The notes below the pieces were generated by a model. That model had not been told where the DNA came from and ran no database searches. It saw only the letters and a list, made by a program, of their open reading frames with translations. The translations under genes and the position numbers were made by a program. Of a DNA stretch of 64,000 bases, positions 24,972 through 34,424 are shown piece by piece. Location of the stretch: positions 22,891,788 through 22,955,787 of the forward strand of contig NC_088302.1 in the NCBI RefSeq assembly GCF_032854445.1, given 5' to 3'. Origin of the DNA: Liolophura sinensis (taxonomy: Eukaryota; Mollusca; Polyplacophora; Chitonida; Chitonidae). How positions within the stretch are numbered: the stretch's first letter is position 1; each line of letters begins with the position of its first letter.

Positions 24972-26904
24972 ATGATGTATCTACAGTCAATACTTGCTCT
25001 GTTGTGTTGTGGCGCTAATGGAATCACAATTTTGACTCAGCATGTCGTCATTCCAGAGGACACACCAGTGTACGCCGTCATCGGGAATATTTTGGCGTTT
25101 GTGTGAGACTAATGTTTTGAAGGATAACCCCAGAGGAGACAAATGGAAGTTCTCTATTCTTCGAAAAGGCAACCCTTTCGCTGATTATTTCCAAGTCACG
25201 AAATCCAATGGTGACATTTTCCTTCGAAAGCATTTAGACAGAGAAGAAATTTGCCGCCATACAGAACACTGTATAATTAAACTAGACATTGCTTTGTCTT
25301 CGGAATCCAAGATGATTGATATTTTCCCTGTGGATATTATAGTAACTGATGTTAATGACAACGCGCCTTTCTTTCTCGAACCAATGGTTCAGCTGGACCT
25401 CTTAGATGATGCTGAAGTAAATACGACGTTTGCGATCCCCTCTGCCACCGACCTTTACATGGGAGATAACTCTGTGATCACCTATCAGATTTCTCCCGCC
25501 AGTGAAATGTTCGCACTGGATGTTACTAGAAACCTGGACGGTACAGATGACCTGCGTATTAGACTGGCTGAAAAAATTGATAAGGAAACACAACAACACC
25601 GACTGAGACTGGAGGCCACGGATGGCGGATCACCTCCGAGGACAGGAACCACGACAATAGTTGTATCTGTTCTGACTGTCAACAGATCACCTGTGTTTAC
25701 ACCAATCCAAACTACAGTAACTGTGGAGGAAAATTCTGCTATCGATTCACCTGTAATCCAGATGACGGCCAATGACGAGGATTCAGGTGTGAATGGCCAG
25801 CTGAGTTACAGAATAAACGCAGATACAGCGATGACTTACCCTGGTGTGTTTCATATTGACCCCCTATCTGGTGAAGTGTTCACCCTGAAGATGTTTGATT
25901 ACGAAGATGAAAAGTTCTACCGACTGATTGTGGAGGCCGTGGACGGGGGTTCGCCGCCACTGACGTCAACGTCTGTAGTTAAGGTGAACGTTTTAGACGT
26001 AAACGACAACGTCCCCGAGATCACAGTGAACTTTCTTTCTGGCACTGACGAAGCTTTTGTCTCCGAATCAGCAGGAGTACAACATTTCGTGGCGGCGATT
26101 TCAGTGAAAGACAAAGACTCTGGTATGAACGCGGACATTATGTGTGCCATAGATGAGGAAAGTTTCCTCCTGATTGCTATTGGTCAACATGAAATCCAGC
26201 TAGTGCTGAAGGCAAAGTTAGATAGGGAGCATTCAAATCAGCACACGATTTTGGTCACATGTTATGACGGCGGGAAGGAGTCAAACATTGTGTCCACAGA
26301 AATCGTTGTCAACGTTGTGGATGACAACGACAACGCTCCACGATTCATACATGCAGAACCTAAGATCTCTGTACACAAACATTCTAAGGCGGGAAACGTC
26401 ATCTGTCACGTGACTGCTGTTGATGACGATGAAAATGACAACGCTAAAATAAGTTATGCCATTGTTCCGGAGAGTAAATATTTCTCTGTCGATCGGAACT
26501 CGGGATCTGTTTTCGTCACTCAGTCACTCGATTCACTCAGTCAGTCGGAAGTGACGCTGACTGTTGTTGCCAGGGACAGCGGCAGCCCTCCCAAGCAATC
26601 AAGTATGGACATTACTGTCACTATCTCGTCCAGGTCAACCCTGGATTCAAATAACAAGCGTTTTGGCCATTTTGCCTTGGATGCAAACCACGTGATAGAC
26701 TTTTCCAATGGTATGATAGTTGCGTGTGTAATAATATTGACCGGTGTAGCGTCCATCATTTTGATCCTGGTAATCTGTTGTGTTAGGGGAGGTAACTCAA
26801 AGGACACTGATGAGGAGTCACAAAAACCTGGTGAAAAATGTGGGTCGGCAATATCTGTTATTAGCATAGAGAAACTTGCTACAAGTGTCGAGAATGAAAT
26901 CTAG
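24972..26904 (+). pseudogene. B1: 5-repeat protocadherin, type B, one frameshift
   Basis: Type-B short protocadherin. The start at 24,972 (MMYLQSILALLCCGANG signal peptide) is conserved in all B copies. An extra T at 25,102 (tttgtgtgag instead of tttggtgag) breaks the frame at about residue 43, at the start of EC1. From 25,105 on, the normal frame is open to the stop at 26,902-26,904. It keeps EC1 with DREEIC-x5-C, EC2-EC5, the membrane helix (MIVACVIILTGVASIILILVICC) and a tail ending ISVISIEKLATSVENEI. Poly(A) signal AATAAA at 27,051-27,056. One lesion only: either a recent pseudogene, a null allele or a sequencing error. Confidence 0.75.
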
Positions 26905-29593
26905 CACTTTTGTTGTGATCGATGTTTTATGGAACAATCTCTTAGTGCTATAGTGGATTTTCAAAAGACAGTTTAGTGTTTTTGTTTATTTCTGTATGTA
27001 GTTATTTTACTACTAGACTTAATTTTTGGTATAGTTCTTTAATTCCATAAAATAAAATTTGCTTTCCCTTTGAACACAAATACTGAGTTTGTTATCTATG
27101 ATAATATAACAACAAACACAAGTAAGAAGGTACCTTTTCCCTCGTAATGACAACTCGGTCCAAGCCATAAACAGACTGAGCATAGTTCTGTGTTAATGGA
27201 CGACTACTACGTTAACAGTTCGACAACAAATCGTCATCGGAAAGCCAGGAATGAACGACTGATTACATACCCGAGTAACGTTAGGGGGAAAGATTCTTCA
27301 TCAAGTAATGGTTTATTTGATAGTTGTTTTCACTTAAACGATGGCGTTCATTTTTATGGGTGAAGGAACCCAGAAGTAAGGCACTGACCTTTAATGAGTT
27401 ACTGACAAGACCTCCCACGTGTGAGACATACACACTTTACACCTGGCGAAGGAAAAAAAATTACACTTGTTGTCACCAAGACCCCCACGAACACCAAGAG
27501 TGACGAATCTACCAGTTGCGTGTCCATGGACGGGTTTAAAAACCAAACTTCACATATGAACTGCACTCGACTTATAAACCCATTTAAGTCAACAACATGC
27601 GGTCCTGTTGTGTTTTCTTAAAACATAAAAATGTTCAAAAAAACATCTTAAATGTGAGTCAAAAATATGTTGATTCCATGATTGGTTGAATGACTGATTG
27701 GTGTTGAACTCAGGTATGGTTCACTTATACGACGCATTCTTTAGTACGCCGTAGAGTACCAATCATATAAATGAATAAATAAGTAAATGAGTTTTTCATT
27801 ACAGGAATCAGGTTCATGGATGGAGGAAACTGGATAGCCTCTGGTAAACCATCGCCCTTCGCCAGGTACCTTACCAACCTCACAGAAACATGTAATGATC
27901 ATTGTTACGCAATGTGGCCTGCTGACCTTTCTATACTTCAATGCACACATAAACGCTGTAATATGTACTACTTTAACTTTGACTGTACATGTACATCTTC
28001 CATTCGAATTGTCTGAAGCCAAGCGAACATGTTGAAAAATTTGTTTAGCTATTTATACCTGAAGGCGGAAAAGACAATGAGCAACCGATAGTACACGCAG
28101 AATAAAATACGCAGCAAATAGTTCTTGTGGTGTATTTCTGGTTTGCTATAGTCTATTTCTTTTAGCCAATCGGCTTCATCCAGCTCTCTGTAAAATCGGT
28201 CATACTCGCTACCTAAGTTGTCCTTAGTCAGTGACATGTAACAACCCAAGTTCTCCACGTAAGTTACACAGAAAATGCACATAAAATACTTTTAATTCAA
28301 AACGTTAAACTTCACAAACTTAGTTCCAACATCAAGAACTCATTGCCTCGGGTGAAGTCATAATTATTCAAAAGCAAGTTGAATGCTCGGCAATGATTTT
28401 TTTTTTTTTTTAGATTGGTGTTTTACGCCATACTCAAGAACATTTCACTTATACGACGGCGGCCAGCATTATGGTGGGTGGAAACCGGGCACAGCCCGGG
28501 GGAAACCCACGACCATCCGCAGGTTGGTTTCAGACCTTCCCACTTACGGCCGGAAAGGAAGCCAGCATGAGCTGGACTCGAACTCACAGCGACCGCATTG
28601 GTGAGAGGCTCCTGGGTCATTACGCTGCGCTAGCGCGCTAACCGACTGAGCCACGGAGGCCCCTGTTTCGGCAATGAGCTTGGAGAGTAATTTGTTTTAC
28701 ATTGGTTGCACCATCAAGGCCTTATAACAAGCTCCAAAAAAGCCTGTGCTACTGTCTCTGCGAATAGATTACCTTGTTTTAATTTTGAAACATCAATATC
28801 TGAAATCATACTGCCATGAGATCATACACTACAAGAGCTAAAATAAAATTCATCTATTAACGCTGCATTATACTAAAAAGTGTAAACAATTTCAAACATG
28901 GCAGTGTCAGAAACAAGGTTTACAGAGTTTACAGTCAGGTCAATAGCAGCTTAGATAACTGGTGTTGGAATAATTTCAAACCAGCTATATATCCAGTATG
29001 CCACTGTTTTTTTTTTAAAATCATTATGACCGAGCTTATGAGCTTTAACATTATGAATTATGAAAATTGTTCTAACATTTTTCATGCGAGAAAATGAACT
29101 TCAAACATATTCATGTGTAGAGCTTGCGTTCTTACGTGTCACTGACCAAAGACTATTTTGGTGGCGAGTATGATTGATTTTACAATCAGATCAATATAGG
29201 TGACTGGTTAAAAGAAATAGACTATAGTCTGACAAAGGCATCAAAGACATTAAGTGCAACAGGTATCACGAATTTTTGCCTGACACCGGACAGGTCTTCA
29301 CATGTTAAAATGAGGTTGATCCACCATGGATTTCATTTTAACAAGAGGCCCCATTCCTGAACTGTTAGATACCCATAGTATATCACTGCCTGGACGATGT
29401 TTTTCATTGATCCTTACACGGAAAGCATAATTCAACATAATATGTTTTTGAACTTGAAAATAAATTTTATTAGATGTAGTAAAAAAAAATATACCAAAAT
29501 TTATCTACCATAACAAATAAGAAGTAAGTAATAAACGTAACTGGAGTTCAAACAATCTCAATAGCACTACGACATGGTTGTCTTTAAACAGAG
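26905..29593. other. Tail-to-tail interval B1/A2
   Basis: Holds the 3' UTRs of both genes (poly(A) signals at 27,051 plus and 29,471 minus). It also has a diverged SINE-like tail near 27,680-27,790 and a moderately repeated segment at 27,800-28,020. A pair of inverted arms lies at about 28,130-28,300 and 29,050-29,240, and a young SINE at 28,397-28,667. A CRE-like TGAAGTCATAATT sits at about 28,349-28,361. A minus-strand frame at 28,282-28,049, bounded by possible splice signals, lies in the first arm. No confident gene. Confidence 0.5.
28397..28667 (-). mobile_element. Young full-length SINE with perfect target duplication
   Basis: Complete element on the minus strand: GGGGCCTCCGTGGCTCAGTC head with A box TGGCTCAGTCGG, B box GAGTTCGAGTCC, central domain with gggtttcccccgggctgtgc, and a poly(A) tail of 14. 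The target duplication tcggcaatga is perfect (28,387-28,396 and 28,668-28,677). The empty site is visible uninterrupted in unit 2 (about 37,772-37,785), so this insertion is later than the unit duplication. Confidence 0.95.
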
Positions 29594-31510
29594 CTATGTC
29601 TTAATGGTAAGTTTCTCCGTGCTTATAACGGAAATTCTCGACCTCAGTGTATCAGTGGACATCTGCGACTCTGCATCAGTGTCATCAGATCTACGTCTCT
29701 TAACACGGCAAATTACTATAATCAAACTGACTGACGCAATAGCGGTCAGAATTATAACAAACACAACTATCATCAAATTAGGAAACATTTCCGACTTGTC
29801 TGTATTAGTTAGGAAATCCTCAGACTGAGTGTCCTTCAAACTAGAACTTGGCACAAATAAAACGGTGATGCTTATCTCGGTGTGTTTTGACGGGCTTCCG
29901 TTGTCTTTTGCTACAACAGTCAATATCACTTTCGGTTCATTCAGCGAATCAAGTGGTTTGTTGACAGAAACAGACCCTGAGTTCTGATTGATAGAGAAAT
30001 ACTGATTCTCCGGAATGATCGCAAACTTGACGTTAGAATTGTCATTTTCATCGCCATCAACAGCAGTAACCTGGAATATCACTTGCCCGACACTAACATC
30101 TTTGTATATATAGACCTCGGGATTTGTTTGTGTGAATTCTGGAGCGTTGTCGTTCTCGTCCAAAACGTTGACAATGATTTCATTTGACACAACATTGGGT
30201 TGTTTTCCCCTGTCGTGACACGTTACCAAAACAATATGCCGAGAGGACTGTTCTCTATCTAGCTTGACATTCAGTATAAGCTGGAACTCGGTTTCACTCA
30301 GAGGAATCAGCGAAAAGTGTTCATTCTCCACAATACACGTAATGTCCGCGTTCACACCAGAGTCTTTGTCTTTCACTGAAATCGCAGCCACGAAATGTTG
30401 TCTTTCTGCCGATTCGGAGACAAAAGCTTCGTCAGTGCTAGAAAGAAAGTTCACTGTGATCTCGGGGACGTTGTCGTTTACGTCTAAAACGTTCACCGTA
30501 ACTACTGATGTTGACGTCAGTGGCGGCGAACCCCCATCCACAGCCTCCACAATCAGTCGGTAGAGCTTTTCATCTTCGTAATCAAACATCTTCAGGGTGA
30601 ACACATCACCAGATAGGGGGTCAATATAAAACATACCTGGGTAAATCATCGCTGTATCTGCGCTTATTCTGTAACTCAGCTGGCCATTCACACCTGAATC
30701 CTCGTCACTGGCCGTCATCTGGATTACAGGTGAATCGATAGCGGAATTTTCCTCCACAGTTACTGTAGTTTGCACAGTTGTGAACACAGGTGATCTGTTA
30801 ACAGCCTGTACTAATATAACTATTGTCGTGGTACCTGTTCTCGGAGGAGATCCACCATCTTTAGCCTCCAGTCTCAGTCGGTGTTGTTGCTGTGTTTGTT
30901 TATCAAGTATCCCTGTAAGTCTTATCCGCAGATCATCTGTACCGTCCAGGTTACTGGTAACATCCAACGCGAACATTTCACTGGCGGGAGAAATCTGATA
31001 GGTGATCACAGAGTTATCTCCCATATCTAGGTCAATGGCAGAGGGGATCGGAAACGTCGTGTTGACGTCAGCATCTTCAAAAATCTCCAACTGGACATCT
31101 TCTTCGCGAAAGAAAGGCGCATTATCATTAACATCAGTTATCATGATATCAAAACGGAAAATGCCAACCAATTTGGATTCCAAGGACACAGCGATATCCA
31201 ATTTCACCAAACACGGTTCCGTATGATCACAGATTTCTTCCCGGTCTAAACTTTTCATCAGGAAAATGTCACCACTTGATTTTGTGATTTGGAAATAATC
31301 AGCGAAGGGGTTGCCTCGTTTGAGAATAGAACACATGGGCTTAACGCCGTGTTTTGCTGTGGTCATACCTCCATTCCCGTTGAAAACATCACCGATGGCG
31401 GTGTACGCTGGAGTGTCTTCTGGTATAGCGATGACCTGTCGAGAAGTTATCTGTCCATCCACGGCGATGACCAGCAGCACCAGAAAAACTGCTCGTGTCC
31501 TAAAACCCAT
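29594..31510 (-). CDS. A2: 5-repeat protocadherin, type A, intact
   Basis: Single-coding-exon adhesion protein of 638 residues: signal peptide 1-19, EC1 21-134 (CX5C C94/C100; DVNDN 126-130), EC2 135-243, EC3 244-351 (ends DVNDN), EC4 352-459 (ends DENDN), EC5 460-559, short stalk, membrane helix 578-601, and a 37-residue tail with RVKRRRSDDTDAESQ and RISVISTEKLTIKT. The EC2-EC3 junction reads AVNRSP, not DxNDN, and the usual DRE of EC2 is DKQ, so calcium binding there should be weak or absent. The repeats align with EC1-EC5 of the 7-repeat gene. Membrane recognition is inferred from the family; partners are unknown. Divergent partner: B2. Poly(A) signal at 29,471-29,466. Confidence 0.92.
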   Translation of the reverse strand: MGFRTRAVFLVLLVIAVDGQITSRQVIAIPEDTPAYTAIGDVFNGNGGMTTAKHGVKPMCSILKRGNPFADYFQITKSSGDIFLMKSLDREEICDHTEPCLVKLDIAVSLESKLVGIFRFDIMITDVNDNAPFFREEDVQLEIFEDADVNTTFPIPSAIDLDMGDNSVITYQISPASEMFALDVTSNLDGTDDLRIRLTGILDKQTQQQHRLRLEAKDGGSPPRTGTTTIVILVQAVNRSPVFTTVQTTVTVEENSAIDSPVIQMTASDEDSGVNGQLSYRISADTAMIYPGMFYIDPLSGDVFTLKMFDYEDEKLYRLIVEAVDGGSPPLTSTSVVTVNVLDVNDNVPEITVNFLSSTDEAFVSESAERQHFVAAISVKDKDSGVNADITCIVENEHFSLIPLSETEFQLILNVKLDREQSSRHIVLVTCHDRGKQPNVVSNEIIVNVLDENDNAPEFTQTNPEVYIYKDVSVGQVIFQVTAVDGDENDNSNVKFAIIPENQYFSINQNSGSVSVNKPLDSLNEPKVILTVVAKDNGSPSKHTEISITVLFVPSSSLKDTQSEDFLTNTDKSEMFPNLMIVVFVIILTAIASVSLIIVICRVKRRRSDDTDAESQMSTDTLRSRISVISTEKLTIKT

Positions 31511-32869
31511 GGTTTATGTGTGTACCTAAGTGTAAATAAAAGAAGATCTCTGGTGCAGTATGGTCGCCGAAAATGTCAGGTTTGGCTTTTCACCTGTCTT
31601 AGGCCACTCTAAATATCCTGTGAAATAGAATAAACTAAATCGGTATTATTCAAACAATTCCATATTTTCATATGTTACGAGGAACAATTCTGTTCTGGTT
31701 CACCCTTGGTTAAAACCCATTCATATTCCACAAAAAATGACAACACCTGAATCAGTGGTGAAAAGCTTCTCTGAATGAAAAACTGTAAATCCTTGAACAT
31801 CGACAGCGCGTGTAAAAATATATTAATTTTATTGCTTTTACAGCATGGTTTAGCAAATAATACTCGAGTATTTGTTCTCAATGTCAATAAAGCAGTTTAA
31901 AGTAAAATATTTTAAAATTTTACATTAGAAATCAGGCCTAATAGCCACCTGCATAATAATTCTTACCTTTATAATTCAGCGTTTATCTTGTTCATGAACA
32001 AGAATAGCGGTTTCTTTTCGGAAAGTCCTTGTATTATCACAGGCTGGTTGGTTTTTGATTGACTGAGAAATCGTCTTCAGACTTATATAAAGCATCTTGG
32101 ACCGAGAATTGGTCATATATCCACCGAAGACCACCGCTAAGTATATCCCCGCATTTCCCTCTCCACTTGTATTAGCTTTGTTCTTCGCTGATTATCTAGC
32201 ACTAAAGGAGGCCTTCCGACGGCTCCTGTCTGAATGATAATCCCTGCCGTGTTCTCTATGCCTCTTGTATTTCACCTGGTTGTCTGTAATATATTAATCT
32301 GTAAATCCCGTAGCTCGCCTAAGGGATTATCTCCTGTGACATTGATTGAACAATAACTGCAAAGGAAACGTATTCGAATATAATTTCCTTTACACCCTAT
32401 CTCCTTTCAACATGCATGTTTAAAAAATAAAAAAAAACCTTGCAACGGTCGAAAAGAGCAAAATTAAAGTACTCCAAAGTTATTGTTTTAAAATTACAGC
32501 ATGCATTGTCTATTCAGATCATCAAAATGGGTAATACATATTTGCTATGAAGTCCACCCGTCGACTACCTCATTTCTTTCTGGGAACACCTGTTGGCAGA
32601 ATGGTCTAAATGTTTGGCAAGGATTATTGAGTATTATAGGTGCCTGACTGTGAGGTTGTTGCTTCAAAGCCCTGATTGCTTTTTCACCACTAGAATCTCT
32701 GGTACGTAACCAGGAATAACGATTCGAAAAAATTCACAGTGAACAGCTGTTACACGCACAGGTGAAAAATACATAAACTTGTTCATATTCTATAATATTA
32801 CTTTTAATGTTTCGATTTCTAATTTATAACGCAGTGATCTTTGAACTAGAGAAGGAACATGAAAACTTG

Positions 32870-33035
32870 GCGCCTTAATCCTCCACCATGTTAAGACGAT
32901 GTAGGATTAACAGGTTAATGTTTGTTCAATCTCTCAACCTAATCAAGTTTAATCAACACACAGAATAACGGAAATACTTGCACACCTGACGTCATAATCC
33001 CGGACGGAGGACAGTCTTTAGCGGCAAACTTCAAG
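32870..33035. promoter_or_regulatory. Conserved control block, unit 2
   Basis: Inverted TAATCC/GGATTA pair followed by CACACCTGACGTCATAAT with an intact CRE core TGACGTCA at 32,987-32,994, then gcggcaaacttcaagg. Intact despite the nearby deletion that removes the B2 leader donor. Confidence 0.6.
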
Positions 33036-34051
33036 GCTCTCTAGTACCTTAAAACATGTAAGATCAATTGCGCATTTAATCAACGTTTTCTTCGAAATAA
33101 TAACCTTGTTGCGTGCTATCTCCGCGTAGACCTTTTATTCTTACCGACAAAACACAACACAGACAAACATAATCGCTACAGCAGATGTATCACTACAACT
33201 TCAATAGCTAACCACGATTTATAAGACATTTATTTTTCCCATATATAGTGGTACATCATATTGTGCGTCACACAATATTAACTGTGTTGTCATAGCTTTC
33301 TCATATATCCAGTTGGCCTGTAAGAACATATATAACGGTAGTTGATTTAACGTCAACATATATTGTTACAAGATATCCCCATGTAAAAGAGAACCCTCTT
33401 TTAAGCGGTGGTAAAATTTTGGTTGGTTTAGAAACACTAAAAGGCACATAGGGATATAATATGAATAGCTTTTCTTCACAACAATGCTTTTCATGTAACA
33501 ATGTTCGTCAAAAGCTTGCAGACAAAATAAATCACAGTTACTTTGAGACTGAAATGATAAATGTTGATTCCTTCCCCCATAAAACCCATGACTTTCACAT
33601 CAGTGAGCCCTTCTGCAGTTTACGTCGTTAACATCAGTCAAATAAGTCTAAGTTTGATTTATCTTTGTTAAAACATTCAATGTGATTTTATATCCACAAG
33701 AATAGGGTACCACGGGTCCATGTACAATGAGTTTCAATTCCATTTCCACAAACTAATTTTTTTTGTTCAACCAAAAATGTGGCAAGTTTTACGTTAAATT
33801 ATACCAATACAAATGTCACGGGATATTTTTGTTGTTTTCAACTAATTATACATTATACATTGACGCACTTGTGAACAAAGTTGAAAAGCTTTTTTCATTG
33901 AACGTGATCAGCTAAAAGTATAGAACTTTATCATTCAAATGTACAACGTTAGAAATACCAAACACTTATGTTGATTTAATTATGAAAAGCACTTTAGCCT
34001 TCTGTTCAAAATTAAAAGAACGTATAATTGTTTTGATTCGCTTAGAATATA

Positions 34052-34314
34052 GGGGCCTCCGTGGCCAAGGGAGCCACGGCGCAATAAATCAGGGGCCTTT
34101 ATCTATCTGGTCGCCGTGAGTTCAAATCCAGCTTCTGCAGGCTGCCTCATCGGCTGTACGTGGGAAGGTCTTCGGATGGTCCTGAGTTTCCCCCCGGGTT
34201 ATGCCCTGCTTCCTCCCACCCTATTGCTGGCCGCAGTTGTATAAGTGAAATATTATTGAGTACAGCGTAAAATACCGATAAAATAAATAACAAATCAATC
34301 AAATCAATAAATAA
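34052..34314 (+). mobile_element. Fixed SINE in the B2 leader region
   Basis: Orthologous to the SINE before B1, B3, B4 and B5: same head, same internal changes, same position relative to the acceptor at 34,336-34,337. Retained although the sequence just upstream is deleted in this unit. Confidence 0.85.
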
Positions 34315-34424
34315 CTTAAAATATTTTTATTTCACAGGATAACTTGTACTACATCAGAAGATATCTTTAAACCTTGGGTGAAGTTACTGCCACATTAGGG
34401 AGTACAGCATAACGACGCACAGCC

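Larger units (their letters stand above)
31511..34424. promoter_or_regulatory. Head-to-head control interval A2/B2, with a deletion
   Basis: For A2: TATA at 32,082-32,091, leader exon ending at 31,977 (GTAAGAATT donor), acceptor TTTCACAG before 31,617, and the 18-bp palindrome at 31,986-32,003. For B2: acceptor before 34,338, 87 nt from the start. About 640 bp present in the other units (for example 23,770-24,410) are missing here. The join, at about 33,850-33,862, has a short repeated filler (attatacattatacatt). The missing part includes the predicted B leader donor, so B2 must start differently or be poorly expressed. Confidence 0.6.

Noticed and set aside
27816-28016. 66-codon frame in the repeated segment after B1, with a frame on the opposite strand too
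   Set aside because: A related diverged copy lies at 18,540-18,760 and the segment looks like a dispersed repeat; both strands are open by chance and no family matches.
28580-28667. tRNA gene on the minus strand
   Set aside because: A and B boxes are present but they belong to the SINE head; the sequence does not fold into a complete tRNA and continues into the SINE body.
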